From the NCBI RefSeq assembly GCF_016862795.1, contig NZ_BONQ01000110.1:62001-126000 (forward strand): DNA of 64,000 nucleotides. Reading direction: 5' to 3'. The DNA comes from Dactylosporangium siamense (GTDB lineage: Bacteria; Actinomycetota; Actinomycetes; Mycobacteriales; Micromonosporaceae). The position numbers and the translations under genes were made by a program. Each line of letters starts with the position of its first letter. Positions within the stretch are counted from its first letter, which is position 1. Below the pieces are notes generated by a model. That model did no database searches. It saw nothing but the letters and a program-made list of their open reading frames with translations, and had not been told where the DNA came from. This document shows positions 17,224 to 26,263 of the stretch, piece by piece.

Positions 17224-18761
17224 GCGGCGGTGCTCCTCGCCAGGTAGACGTTCTTGATCTTTCCGGTGGTGCCGGCGAACGGGCCGGTCTGGTGCTCGTG
17301 GACGCGGATGCGCAGGTCCGCGGCGGTCGGGTCCTCGGCGAGGGACTCGGCGAAGTCGCGGCTCACCTCGGCGAGGTAGCGGACCAGGCCGCGCCGGCAC
17401 ACGTCGGCGAGCTGCGCCACCTCGGCCTCGGCCAGGTCGACCCCGTCGCGGAGCTGGACGTGCACGACCGGGCGGCTCTCCAGGTCGGTGCTCTCCTCCA
17501 GGGTCAGGCAGAAGCTCTCGATCTGGTGCGCCAGGGGGTTGTCCCGGTACAGGCCGTTCTCGACGTCCTGCGGGTAGATGTTGGCGCCCATGTAGGAGAT
17601 CGTGCTGTCCTTGCGGCCGTACAGGAACAGCAGCGGCAGCCGCATCCGGTCCACAGCGAACGCCTGCTGCGCCTCGGCCCACGCGGCCGGGTCGGTCTTC
17701 AGGATCGCCGCCAGGTCGTCGTAGGACAGCAGCTTGCCCTCGTCGCCGATGTTGTAGCGGACCTTCGGGTTCAGCACCGCGGTGGTGTTGATCGTGCACA
17801 GGATCTCGTGCTCGGCGGTGGTCTCCAGGTACGTCTCCAGGGGGTTGTACTGGAAGACCATCGGCAGCCGGTGCTCGTCCGGGCCGAGCAGCGCGGCGCG
17901 CAGCCGCTGGTCGGTGCGCAGCCGGCGGCGCAGCCACACGCTGAGGTCGGTCTCGCCGCCCATGCCGATGGTGAGGTCGCTGGCGCCGTAGCCGGAGCGG
18001 ATCTTCGTGAACCGCTGCTCCAGGTAGTCCCGCAGCGCCTCGGTCATCCCCTCGCCGCCGACCAGTGCGCTCAACCGGTAGGGCGCCCAGTCGAAGCCGA
18101 TCGCGTCCATCTTGTCCAGCAGGTGCTTCAGGAACGGCGGGTACGCGGTGATGACGTAGTCGAAGCCCGGCCCGAAGTGCCGCAACGTGTCGATGATCTT
18201 GTCCAGGTCGGGCCCGGTGTTCTTCACCATCGCGACCCGGGCCATGGCGATGCCGGTGTTGGTGCCGGTCGCCCACGCGCCCATCGAGTAGGCGTTGATG
18301 ACGAACCGCCGCTTCGACGGGAACACCAGCGTCGTGTATCCGGCCAGGTTCTTGTGCACCGTGTTGAGCTCGCGGCGGCTGCGGACCCAGTTGTACGGCT
18401 GGCCCGACGAGCCCGACGACTCGTCCACGACACTGCCGGCGATCTCGAACCGGCCGTGCCAGCAGCGCTGCTCCTGCGAGTACGCCTTCACGTAGGACAG
18501 CTTGTCGGTCGGCGGGTAGGAGGTCAGGTCGAACCAGCGGAACTGCCAGCCGTTGCGGCCCAGGAAGTCACCGTAGGCGGGCACGTCGATCGCGGCGAAC
18601 TGGCAGGTCATCCACGCGTGCAGGCGGGCGAACCGGGCCATCCACGGCCGGTAGTTGCGGGCCATCAGCCGCCACACCGCCGGATGCACGCGGTAGATCG
18701 CGTACAACCAGGTCAGCCCGAAGCTGCTGACGCGAAGCACCCATTGCCGCACGAACGTCAC
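17220..18761 (-). CDS. PaaK-like adenylate-forming enzyme
   Basis: A 513-residue member of the acyl-adenylate superfamily, phenylacetate-CoA ligase-like branch. The phosphate-binding A3 loop is DESSGSSGQPYNWVRS (about residues 113-128), the A5 region GYGASDLTIGMGGE, and the C-terminal catalytic loop FAGTTGKIKNVYLA with the invariant Lys. It would activate a carboxylic acid as AMP ester and possibly pass it to CoA. GTG at 18761 follows an AGGAGAGAGGGAA ribosome-binding site; a longer open frame upstream lacks family similarity. It is first in a four-gene operon, each gene overlapping the next by ATGA. No known biosynthetic cluster could be named for this gene set. Confidence 0.85.
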   Translation of the reverse strand: MTFVRQWVLRVSSFGLTWLYAIYRVHPAVWRLMARNYRPWMARFARLHAWMTCQFAAIDVPAYGDFLGRNGWQFRWFDLTSYPPTDKLSYVKAYSQEQRCWHGRFEIAGSVVDESSGSSGQPYNWVRSRRELNTVHKNLAGYTTLVFPSKRRFVINAYSMGAWATGTNTGIAMARVAMVKNTGPDLDKIIDTLRHFGPGFDYVITAYPPFLKHLLDKMDAIGFDWAPYRLSALVGGEGMTEALRDYLEQRFTKIRSGYGASDLTIGMGGETDLSVWLRRRLRTDQRLRAALLGPDEHRLPMVFQYNPLETYLETTAEHEILCTINTTAVLNPKVRYNIGDEGKLLSYDDLAAILKTDPAAWAEAQQAFAVDRMRLPLLFLYGRKDSTISYMGANIYPQDVENGLYRDNPLAHQIESFCLTLEESTDLESRPVVHVQLRDGVDLAEAEVAQLADVCRRGLVRYLAEVSRDFAESLAEDPTAADLRIRVHEHQTGPFAGTTGKIKNVYLARSTAA

Positions 18762-18879
18762 GACACTTCCCTCTCTCCTAGACCGCCAACGGCGGCTCCA
18801 TCGGAGCAGCCCGCAGCGGCACCATCCTCGGTTCGCGGCGGTCCGGGCGCCTGAGCCGTCGTACTCGCATCCGGGTAAG

Positions 18880-18891
18880 TATGGTTGGCAC
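18880..18891 (+). promoter_or_regulatory. Leaderless -10 box of the amidohydrolase gene
   Basis: TATGGT at 18880-18885, six bases, then ATG at 18892. There is no Shine-Dalgarno motif between them. A TAAGTA hexamer overlaps just upstream. Confidence 0.5.
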
Positions 18892-20490
18892 ATGGCCGGG
18901 ACCCTCATGACCGGAGCGACGATCTGGGCCGGCCCGACCTGCGAACCGCAGCCCGGCTGGCTGCTGGTCACCGGCGACAGCATCACCGCCGTCGGCGGAC
19001 AGGACACGCCGCCCCCACCGGCGAGCACCATGATCGACCTCGCAGGTTGCCACATCCTGCCCGGGTTCGTCGACACGCACCTGCACACCACCGTTGTCGG
19101 GTGGCAGACGCTCGGCATCGACGGCGCCGCCTGGACCGACCTGCCGCAGGCCCTGGCGGCGATCGGCGCCGCGGCCGCCGCCGACCCGCAGGCGCCCTGG
19201 CTGCTGTGCTGGAACGCCCGGCCGTTCCGGTGGCCGCAGCGCCGCCTGCCGACCGCCGCCGAGCTCGACGCCGTCGCCCCCGGCCGTCAGATACTCGTCA
19301 GCGGCGTCGACGTGCACCGCGGTGCCGTCTCCACCCAGGCGATGCGCACCCTCGGCCTCACCACCCTGCGCGCGCAGGCCGGCGACGTCACCCGCGACCG
19401 GCGTGGCCGGCCCACCGGCGAGATCTGGGAACAGGCCTACGGCGAGGCCCTGGCCCGGGCCCTCGCCGACGCGCCCGGCTCGCTGGAGGACCTGACGCGG
19501 CGGGCGCTGGACCGGTGCCTGGCGCTGGGCATCACGCACGCCCACGAGGCGTACGTCGCGCCGCAGCAGCACGAGCTGATGCTGCGCCTGGCCGCGCCCG
19601 CGGCGCCCCGGCTGTCCTGGGCCGTCGGCGCCGGGTCCGGCCTGCTCAGCCCCGCGCCGGGACCCGCCGGAGCGCCCGACGGCCCCTACGGCGCCGGCAG
19701 CCGGGAGGCGAAACTGTTCCTCGACGGCGGTGACCGGTGCGCGGTGTGCCTGCCGGCCCGTGCCCTCGGCCGGCTCACCCTGCAGGCCGTCCGCGAGACC
19801 GTCGCCGCCCGCCACCCCGGCCCGCTGCGCGACGCGCTGCGCCGGCGCAGCGCGGTCCGCGGGCGGGAGCTGCACCTGCAGTACCTGCGCTACGCCGGGA
19901 TCGACCTCACCCGGCTGCTAGCCGGCTACCTCGAGGCGGGTATCCGGCCGCGGCTGCACGCCCTGGGCAACCTCGCGGTCCGGCAGGCCGCCGAGGCCCT
20001 GCGCGCCGCCGGCGCCGGACCGGGCGCGGCCGTCATCGACCACCTCGTGCTGCTCGACCCGGCCACCGTCGACCTGGTCGCCGCGAGCGGCGCGTGGGCG
20101 ACCTACCAGCCGGGGTTCCTCACCACGTTCGGCCCGCAGATCGTCGACGGCGGCACCGACCGGTTCCTCACCGTGCTCGGCGGCCGGCAGCTGCTCGACG
20201 CGGGCGTGCCGCTGACCCTCGCGTCCGACCACCCGGCCGGCCCCCTGGACCCCCTGGGCAACCTGCGCCACGCCGTGCACCGCACGATCCAGCCGGCGCA
20301 GGCGCTCACCCGGGTGGAGGCGGTCCGGGCCCTCACCACGACGGCGGCCGCGTCCATCGGCGCGCCCGGCGCCGGTGGCCTGACCGCGGGGGAGCCCGCC
20401 GACCTGGCGATCTGTGACGGCGACCCGTTCACCCCGGCGACCCGCGTCACGCAGACCTGGGTCGCCGGGGTGCCACGTCAGGGGCCGTAG
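18892..20490 (+). CDS. Amidohydrolase, YtcJ-like
   Basis: A 532-residue metal-dependent hydrolase of the amidohydrolase superfamily (YtcJ/N-substituted formamide deformylase branch). The metal-binding HxH lies in GFVDTHLHT (His63, His65). Later landmarks are EAKLFLDGG, HALGNLAVRQA with a metal His, and LASDHPAGPLDPLGNL with the catalytic Asp. The C-terminal TAGEPADLAICDGDPF strand closes the small beta-domain. No signal peptide, so cytoplasmic. It is divergent from the PaaK-like operon with about 130 bp between them, so shared control is possible. The substrate, an amide or cyclic amide, is unknown. The 3' end overlaps the next convergent gene by 13 bp. Confidence 0.88.
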   Translation: MAGTLMTGATIWAGPTCEPQPGWLLVTGDSITAVGGQDTPPPPASTMIDLAGCHILPGFVDTHLHTTVVGWQTLGIDGAAWTDLPQALAAIGAAAAADPQAPWLLCWNARPFRWPQRRLPTAAELDAVAPGRQILVSGVDVHRGAVSTQAMRTLGLTTLRAQAGDVTRDRRGRPTGEIWEQAYGEALARALADAPGSLEDLTRRALDRCLALGITHAHEAYVAPQQHELMLRLAAPAAPRLSWAVGAGSGLLSPAPGPAGAPDGPYGAGSREAKLFLDGGDRCAVCLPARALGRLTLQAVRETVAARHPGPLRDALRRRSAVRGRELHLQYLRYAGIDLTRLLAGYLEAGIRPRLHALGNLAVRQAAEALRAAGAGPGAAVIDHLVLLDPATVDLVAASGAWATYQPGFLTTFGPQIVDGGTDRFLTVLGGRQLLDAGVPLTLASDHPAGPLDPLGNLRHAVHRTIQPAQALTRVEAVRALTTTAAASIGAPGAGGLTAGEPADLAICDGDPFTPATRVTQTWVAGVPRQGP

Positions 20491-21032
20491 CCGCAGATCT
20501 TCCAGCCGCCGTCCTCTTGCACCAGCGTCAGCGTGAGGTTGTTCGTCGACGTCCGCCCACTGCTGGTGATCTTGATGGTGAACTGCGCGTAGACGCTCGC
20601 GGTGCTGCCGCTGACCGTCTCGCCGGTCACGTGCCATTCCAGGATGGTGCTGCGGCTCGACCCGGACGACGTGTCGTTGGCGAGGTCCTTGCGCAGCTTG
20701 GCCGCTTCCTCCTTGCACAGGTACTTCTCGACCTTGCCCGCGTCGGGATGCTCGCTGGCGACCTCGGACAGGTACGCCTCGACGACCTCGGTCGGCGTCT
20801 GCACGAACACCTTCTGGTAGGTGAAGTACCCGCCGACGACGGCCAGGATCAGCAGCAGGACCGCGCCACCGACGAGCAGCGCCCCCTTGCCGCCGCGCTG
20901 CTCACCGCCCGGGGGCGGCTGCTGGACGGGCTGCGGCAGGTACTGACCGTAGGGCTGACCCTGCACCGGCGGCTGCGGTGCGTAGGGTGGCTGCGGTTGG
21001 TACGGCTCTGGCGGTCCCCCGGGATACGTCAC
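20478..21032 (-). CDS. Proline-rich single-pass membrane protein, DUF4878-like
   Basis: A 184-residue protein with a cytoplasmic Pro/Gln/Tyr-rich N-terminus (about 45 residues), one membrane helix (GALLVGGAVLLLILAVVGGY, about 52-71) and an extracytoplasmic domain of the NTF2-like lumazine-binding/DUF4878 type (TPTEVVEAYLSEV onward, ending GGWKICGYG). Such proteins are common single genes in actinomycetes with no known role. Start GTG at 21032 or 21038. On the minus strand a TATATA lies only 5-11 bases ahead, which would give a leaderless message. Divergent from the Ser/Thr kinase gene. Confidence 0.75.
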   Translation of the reverse strand: MTYPGGPPEPYQPQPPYAPQPPVQGQPYGQYLPQPVQQPPPGGEQRGGKGALLVGGAVLLLILAVVGGYFTYQKVFVQTPTEVVEAYLSEVASEHPDAGKVEKYLCKEEAAKLRKDLANDTSSGSSRSTILEWHVTGETVSGSTASVYAQFTIKITSSGRTSTNNLTLTLVQEDGGWKICGYGP

Positions 21033-21098
21033 GGGCACATCGTATATACACGGGGTTCGTTGCGGCCGTGCCGTCGCTGACGGGTGGAGGATGTGGCG

Positions 21099-22760
21099 TT
21101 GATCGGCGCGGGAACGGTGCTGGCAGGCCGATACGAGATCGGCGAGCACATCGCCAGCGGCGGCATGGGCGACGTGTGGCAGGGCGTCGACCGGGTGCTC
21201 GGCCGCACCGTGGCGGTCAAGCTGCTGCGCGCGCCGTCGGACGAGCCGGAGTTCGCCTTCGCCGGCCGGTTCGTGGCCGAGGCCCGCACCATGGCCACGA
21301 TCAGCCACCCCGGCGTCGTCGACGTGTACGACTTCGGCGACGACCCGGCCGCCGGCATGTACCTCGTCATGAAGTACATCGAGGGCGAGTCCCTGGAGCG
21401 CGCACTGGACCGCGACGGGCGACTGCCGCCCGCGGCCACGATGCGCCTGGTCGCCGAGGCGGCCGAGGCCCTGCACGCGGCCCACGACAAGGGCGTGACG
21501 CACCGCGACATCAAACCCGCGAACCTCCTGCTGCGCCCCGACGGCAGCACGGTCCTCACCGACTTCGGCATCGCCCGCTCCGCCGCCGCGACTCACCAGA
21601 CCTCGACCGGCCTGCTGCTCGGCACCGCGTCCTACATCGCGCCCGAGCGGGCCGCCGGCGACCCGGCGACGGCCCAGTCGGACATCTACTCGCTGGGCGT
21701 CGTCGCGTACCGCTGCCTCGCCGGCCGCCTGCCGTTCGTCGGCGAGAGCCTGCTGCAGATCGCCCTGCGCCACGCCAACGACGAGGTGCCGCCGCTGCCC
21801 GGCGACGTGCCGCCCGGCGTGCGTGCCGTGGTCGAACGGGCCCTCGCCAAGGACCCGGCGCAGCGCTGGCCCTCCGGTGCCGCCTTCGCCGCCGCGGCCC
21901 GCGCCGCGCTGTCCACCACCCGGGTGGAGACGGCCGTGCCGGTGCCGGCCCCCAACCGGCGCCGCCTGCTGCTCGTCGCCGGCGCCGGCCTGGTCGCCGC
22001 CGCGGTCGTCGCCGCGGCAGTGTTCCTGCCCGGCCGGGACGGCGGCCGGGGCGTCGGGGTCGCCGCGACCACCGCGCCGGCGGACTCGGCCGGCCTCGGC
22101 GCGGGTGCCGCCGTCCCGGCGACGGCACCGTCCTCGGCCGCCCCGGTGCCGGCCTCGGCGTCCGCGCGTCCGACCCTGCCCACCGGCACCCCTCCGGCCG
22201 GCGCGCCGTCGGTGCCGGCGAACCTCACCGCGACCCCGGTCAACGCCACCACGATCCGCCTGCAGTGGAAGGACACGTCCAGCAACGAGACCGGCTTCAC
22301 CGTCATCAACGGCGCCACGTCCCGCACCGCCGCCGCCAACGCGACCACCCTCACCTGGGACGGCCTCGCCCCCGACACCCGGATGTGCTTCAAGGTCCGC
22401 GCCGACAACGCCGCCGGCGGATCGGCGTACTTCCCCGCCGCGCAACAGGACTGGGTCTGCGCCGTCACGCTGCCCGGCACCGGCCCCGCGGCCCCGTCCG
22501 GCCTCACCGCGACCCCGGTGAGCGCCACCGCGATCCGCCTGCAGTGGACCGACAACTCCACCGACGAGGCCGGCTTCACCGTCATCAACGGCGAGACCTC
22601 ACGGAGCGCGGGCACCAACGCGACGTCGTACACCTGGGACGGCCTGACACCCGGCACCTACATGTGCTTCAAGGTCCGCGCGCACAACCCGGCCGGCGTC
22701 TCGGCCTACTCGCCGCCCGCCCAGCAGGACTGGGCCTGCACCACCACCCCGTCCGCCTGA
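21099..22760 (+). CDS. Ser/Thr protein kinase with two extracellular FnIII domains
   Basis: A 553-residue PknB-type receptor kinase. Cytoplasmic kinase domain: glycine loop IASGGMGDVW, Lys41 in VAVKLL, catalytic Asp137 in HRDIKPAN, LTDFGIARS, and APERAAGDPATAQSDIYSLG. After one membrane helix (about residues 287-308) comes a Thr/Pro/Ala linker and two fibronectin type III domains, each ending CFKVRA-N-A-G ... QQDW-C. The FnIII pair replaces the PASTA repeats of cell-wall kinases, suggesting a different extracellular ligand, perhaps polysaccharide. Start: TTG at 21099 lies 8 bases after GGAGG; GTG at 21093 or 21084 are alternatives. Divergent from a single-pass membrane protein. Confidence 0.92.
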   Translation: MIGAGTVLAGRYEIGEHIASGGMGDVWQGVDRVLGRTVAVKLLRAPSDEPEFAFAGRFVAEARTMATISHPGVVDVYDFGDDPAAGMYLVMKYIEGESLERALDRDGRLPPAATMRLVAEAAEALHAAHDKGVTHRDIKPANLLLRPDGSTVLTDFGIARSAAATHQTSTGLLLGTASYIAPERAAGDPATAQSDIYSLGVVAYRCLAGRLPFVGESLLQIALRHANDEVPPLPGDVPPGVRAVVERALAKDPAQRWPSGAAFAAAARAALSTTRVETAVPVPAPNRRRLLLVAGAGLVAAAVVAAAVFLPGRDGGRGVGVAATTAPADSAGLGAGAAVPATAPSSAAPVPASASARPTLPTGTPPAGAPSVPANLTATPVNATTIRLQWKDTSSNETGFTVINGATSRTAAANATTLTWDGLAPDTRMCFKVRADNAAGGSAYFPAAQQDWVCAVTLPGTGPAAPSGLTATPVSATAIRLQWTDNSTDEAGFTVINGETSRSAGTNATSYTWDGLTPGTYMCFKVRAHNPAGVSAYSPPAQQDWACTTTPSA

Positions 22761-22769
22761 CCACTGCCA

Positions 22770-23312
22770 TCACGTCCGGGCGGCCGGGACGATCGCGCCA
22801 CACGGAATGGTGAGACCGTGAGGGGCCTCCCGCATGACGACCCGGTGCGTGCCGCTGTCCCAGTGGCCGATCCGGCTGACCGCCACCGCGGACGGGTTGC
22901 CGCCGCCGGCGACACCGACGAGCACGGTGCGGTCGGCGAACATCAGGCATCCATGTTCGAGATCGACCTCGTCGCGGTGGTGGATCAGCGGACCCGCGTC
23001 GTCCCCGCCGAGCCGCTGTGGATGGCCCTGCGGGTTCTTGCCGGTGAGGACCTCCAGCTGATCGGCCTTGCTCCCGGGACAGCGCATCGCGACGAACCGG
23101 TCGATCGCGCCGTCGTTGTCGATGTCGTACGCGTACGCGGGAAACGGGCTGGGCACGGCCGGGCCGCCGCAGTTGGCATACGCCCCCACCGCCGCCAGCA
23201 CCGTCGTCGGCGTCGGTTGCGAACCCGCGTCGCCGACCTGGTCGCATCCAGCGACAGCCCAGGTCAAGGCAAGTGCCGCGCAGACGGCGCGAGACGGTTC
23301 GGATCGGCGCAT
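22770..23312 (-). CDS. Secreted lipoprotein of unknown function
   Basis: A 180-residue protein starting MRRSEPSRAVCAALAL, with a lipobox AVAGC placing the lipidated Cys near residue 25. The mature part contains AYDIDNDGAIDRFVAMRC, an FG-GAP/VCBS-like calcium-binding strand motif (DxDxDGxxD), and four further cysteines that could form disulfides. Preceded by AGGGGG at 5 bases from the ATG; the longer open frame upstream lacks a signal. The stop is 9 bp from the end of the convergent kinase gene. Confidence 0.75.
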   Translation of the reverse strand: MRRSEPSRAVCAALALTWAVAGCDQVGDAGSQPTPTTVLAAVGAYANCGGPAVPSPFPAYAYDIDNDGAIDRFVAMRCPGSKADQLEVLTGKNPQGHPQRLGGDDAGPLIHHRDEVDLEHGCLMFADRTVLVGVAGGGNPSAVAVSRIGHWDSGTHRVVMREAPHGLTIPCGAIVPAART

Positions 23313-23439
23313 GTTGACCCCCTGGCGCTCGGCGGGAAGGTGGCGAGCGTACGGTCTCCGGAACCGGGTCGGGTCGGGTTGTTGCGGCACCGGGGGCGAA
23401 TGGCAACAATCGGCCCTTCCACTCCGGGTATCGAATTCC

Positions 23440-23452
23440 TACGCTGAGTGAC
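23440..23452 (+). promoter_or_regulatory. Leaderless -10 box of the XRE-like gene
   Basis: TACGCT at 23440-23445, seven bases, then GTG at 23453, without a Shine-Dalgarno motif. Confidence 0.5.
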
Positions 23453-25108
23453 GTGTCCAGTGCGGCGAGGACGACGGCCGGACCAGGGCGACCACACCGG
23501 CCGCTCCGGCCGACCACGGCGGACCCGCACTGCCGCGACCGGATCGCGTGGCTGTTGCGCGCCAACCGACGCTACGGTGACGACGACCCCCAGGAAGCCC
23601 GGCTCGCCTCGTTCGCGGCCCGCCTCACGGCACACGGCTGCCGCGCCTCGGCCGGGCAGGTCAGCCGCTGGGAGAGCGGACAGGTCATGGTGCCGCACCG
23701 GGTCGTCAGCGGCTACGAGCGTGCCCTCGGCCTGCCGGACAAGAGCCTGGTCGGCGTCGTCGACGCGCTGCTGCGGCAGGCCACCGCGCACCTGGCGCCG
23801 TCCAGCCTCGACCGTCGCGTCGACCCGGACGACCGGGCCGTGCATGCCCGCGCCGAAGACCTGCTCGACCGCGCACTGGGCGACGGGACCATGAGCGGAT
23901 CCGACTGGGACGACCTGACCATCCTGCTCTGCGCGCTGAAGAACGTCGTGATGCCGACCCGCCTGTGGGGCGAGCTCGCCACCCGGCTCCTGGCGGAGCA
24001 GCTCGTCGCGGACGGTGGCGCGTGGCGCCTGCGCGGCGAGGCCACCCACCGGCTGCTGTGGCACCCCCGCAGCCGGCCGCACGTCATCGCCGCCTGCGCC
24101 GCCGTCGTCCGTGATCCGCGGTGCCCGATCGTCATCGAACCCCTCGCGATCCTGGACCTGGCGACCGAGCCCAGCGTCGCGGCGCTGCTGCTGTCCCAAC
24201 TCACCGACCCGGTCGACGAGCGCGCCGTCCGCGGCGCGCTGCTCGCGAGCATCAGCAAGGTCCGGCAGCGGCAGTTCACCGCCGACCAGCTCGGCCGGGT
24301 CGCCGGCATCGTGGTCGAGCTGCTCGGCGACCCGCGGTTGCACGCCGCCGCCCGCCCGCTCGCCGGTGAGCTCGTCGGTCACCTGCCGCCGGCGCTGCGG
24401 GACCGCTCGGTGCGCCGGCTGCGGCGGACGTTCGACGCGGATCTCGACCTCGCCGGCGCGGTCACCGAGCAGCGCACCGCCGGCGCCGACCGGTCACACC
24501 GCATGGTGCAGCGCATTGTGGGCCGCGCGGTGTCGTCCATGCCGGGCTACACCGACGCGACACCCGACGAGATGCTTGCCCGGCTCGTCGACGAGATGCT
24601 GTTCAGCACGAACCTCGACGTTCGGCTGCACGCCGCGCAACTGGCCGGCGCCACCCCGTTCCGCGAACCCTTGGCCGGCGCGGTGTGCGCGGAGCTGCGC
24701 AGACCGCCGGTGATCCGCGACGCCGTGCGTGCCTGCGCCATCCTGGAGACGCTGCCGTTCATCGCGACCCGCCGGCACCGGCAGCTGGTGGAGACGATGC
24801 TGCTCGCACCGGGCCTGGACGGTGCGACATCGTCGGCGGCGGCATGGACCATCTCCCACATCCCCGGCCACAGCGCCCCGGCGTTCTGGTCCGCCGCGCT
24901 CGACCGCTACCGGCGCACGTGGCTGCGGCACCGGTCGGCGCACTCGCGGGAGACGTTGCGCGGCCTGACGTACGCACTCGGCATCGCCGGCGACACCGCG
25001 ACCCTGGCCGCCGTTCGCGCGCACCCCGACATGCCGGCGGACAGCCGGCACGCGGCACAGTGGTGGGCGGCCCTGCCGTCGGTCATCCGCCGCAGTGCCC
25101 GCCTGTGA
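23453..25108 (+). CDS. XRE-type DNA-binding protein with long helical C-terminus
   Basis: A 551-residue regulator. The N-terminal region (about residues 27-95) looks like an XRE helix-turn-helix: RIAWLLRANRRYG, LTAHGCRASAGQVSRWESGQ, and VSGYERALGLP. The remaining about 450 residues are Ala/Leu/Arg-rich helices that may form HEAT-like repeats, as in several large actinomycete XRE proteins. Start GTG 23453 sits 7 bases after a TACGCT -10 box, so the message is probably leaderless. The gene end contains a 21-bp tandem duplication that also repeats the stop codon. Targets and ligand unknown. Confidence 0.78.
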   Translation: MSSAARTTAGPGRPHRPLRPTTADPHCRDRIAWLLRANRRYGDDDPQEARLASFAARLTAHGCRASAGQVSRWESGQVMVPHRVVSGYERALGLPDKSLVGVVDALLRQATAHLAPSSLDRRVDPDDRAVHARAEDLLDRALGDGTMSGSDWDDLTILLCALKNVVMPTRLWGELATRLLAEQLVADGGAWRLRGEATHRLLWHPRSRPHVIAACAAVVRDPRCPIVIEPLAILDLATEPSVAALLLSQLTDPVDERAVRGALLASISKVRQRQFTADQLGRVAGIVVELLGDPRLHAAARPLAGELVGHLPPALRDRSVRRLRRTFDADLDLAGAVTEQRTAGADRSHRMVQRIVGRAVSSMPGYTDATPDEMLARLVDEMLFSTNLDVRLHAAQLAGATPFREPLAGAVCAELRRPPVIRDAVRACAILETLPFIATRRHRQLVETMLLAPGLDGATSSAAAWTISHIPGHSAPAFWSAALDRYRRTWLRHRSAHSRETLRGLTYALGIAGDTATLAAVRAHPDMPADSRHAAQWWAALPSVIRRSARL

Positions 25109-25131
25109 GGCCGCAGTGCCCGCCTGTGAAG
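25090..25131 (+). repeat. 21-bp tandem duplication across a stop codon
   Basis: CCGCAGTGCCCGCCTGTGAGG at 25090-25110, followed at 25111-25131 by the same sequence with one change near the end. The TGA at 25106-25108 ends the XRE-like gene. Confidence 0.9.
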
Positions 25132-25143
25132 CCGCGCCGACCG

Positions 25144-25503
25144 CTACTGGTGCACGCCCGGAGGGCGGCGGTTCGCGGGTGGCACCTCGTTGCCACCCGC
25201 GTCGGAGACGGTGGCGAAGCAGGAGGTGGCCAGGATGGTGATCCGGTTGGGCTCGTGGATGGTTTCGAACGGGTAGCGGTCCCAGCGGCCGTACGACGTG
25301 ACCGTCACGGCCTCGCCGGGATGCAGCAGGTAGTCCTGGCCGAACGGTTCGAGGAACAGCTCCAGCAGGGCGTCGCCGTCGTTCTGCACGAGCAGCGGCA
25401 TCGGGTTGCCCATCGCTTTCAGGGCCGCGAAGCTGAAGCCGCCGGTGCCCGGGTCGAGCGGCGGCTGTGGTCTGGCGCGTCTCCATCTGCCCGGCACGAG
25501 CAT
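25144..25503 (-). CDS. Conserved hypothetical protein
   Basis: A 119-residue soluble protein, not recognised. The core looks like a small all-beta domain (PMPLLVQNDGDALLELFLEP, then LLHPGEAVTVTSYG and NRITILATSCFATVSD). ATG at 25503 follows GGGAG at 5 bases; the frame stays open to 25545 without a better start. Divergent from the phosphatase gene, with only 35 bp between the starts. Confidence 0.65.
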   Translation of the reverse strand: MLVPGRWRRARPQPPLDPGTGGFSFAALKAMGNPMPLLVQNDGDALLELFLEPFGQDYLLHPGEAVTVTSYGRWDRYPFETIHEPNRITILATSCFATVSDAGGNEVPPANRRPPGVHQ

Positions 25504-25526
25504 GATTGTCTCCCAACGCGGTCGCC

Positions 25527-25538
25527 TACGCTCGACGG
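25527..25538 (+). promoter_or_regulatory. Leaderless -10 box of the phosphatase gene
   Basis: TACGCT at 25527-25532, six bases, then GTG at 25539. The same hexamer and near-same spacing occurs before the XRE-like gene. Confidence 0.5.
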
Positions 25539-26189
25539 GTGACACTGCTGCGATGGGAAGGGCTGCACAACGCCCGGGATCTCGGTGGGCTGCCGGCGGT
25601 CGACGGCGGCCGGGTGCGGCACGGGGCGGTGGTGCGTTCGGACTCCCCGCACGAGCTGACCGCGGACGGGGTCGCGGCGCTGCGCGCGCACGGGGTGACC
25701 CGCATCATCGACCTGCGGTGCGAGGACGAGGCGCGGATGCGGCCCAACGTGCTCGCCGATGACCCGATGTACCGGCTGGTGCCGTTCACCGATCCCGACG
25801 ATGACCCCGCCGCCGAGCTGTCGGACCTGGCGGGCATCGACGAGCTGTACCGGTGCCGCATCGCCGGTGACGCCCGCCGGGTGGTGGCCGCCGTCGCGGC
25901 CGTGGCCGACGCGCCGCCCGGCGCGGTGCTGGTGCACTGCCAGGCCGGCCAGGACCGCACCGGCATGCTCGTCGCGCTGCTGCTGCGGGTCGCGGGGGTG
26001 CCCGACGACGCCATCGTCGACGACTACGCCTACTCGCCGACGCATCCCGGGCTCGAGTGCGAGCCGGAGTCGATCCTGTCCATGCTCGAACTCGTCGACG
26101 AGCGCTGGGGCGGCGCCGAGGGGTACCTCCTCGAGCACGGGCTGACGCCGGCGCAGCTGACCGCGCTCCGGACCAGGCTGCGCGGCTGA
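25539..26189 (+). CDS. Tyrosine/dual-specificity protein phosphatase
   Basis: A 216-residue phosphatase of the PTP-LMW-unrelated Y_phosphatase3 group, as in MptpB-like proteins. It opens with EGLHNARDLGGLP, where family members read NFRDLGG, and has the P-loop HCQAGQDRTGM with nucleophile Cys134 and Arg140 (CX5R). These enzymes remove phosphate from Tyr, Ser/Thr or phosphoinositides. No signal peptide. Start GTG 25539 is 6 bases after a TACGCT box. It lies in the same section as the Ser/Thr kinase, but no direct operon link exists. Confidence 0.88.
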   Translation: MTLLRWEGLHNARDLGGLPAVDGGRVRHGAVVRSDSPHELTADGVAALRAHGVTRIIDLRCEDEARMRPNVLADDPMYRLVPFTDPDDDPAAELSDLAGIDELYRCRIAGDARRVVAAVAAVADAPPGAVLVHCQAGQDRTGMLVALLLRVAGVPDDAIVDDYAYSPTHPGLECEPESILSMLELVDERWGGAEGYLLEHGLTPAQLTALRTRLRG

Positions 26190-26263
26190 GCGGGTGGTCC
26201 GCGGCGCGACCATGGACTGGGTCTGGCGCGACGACGCGCTCCGCGAGACGCTGCGGGCGGCGA

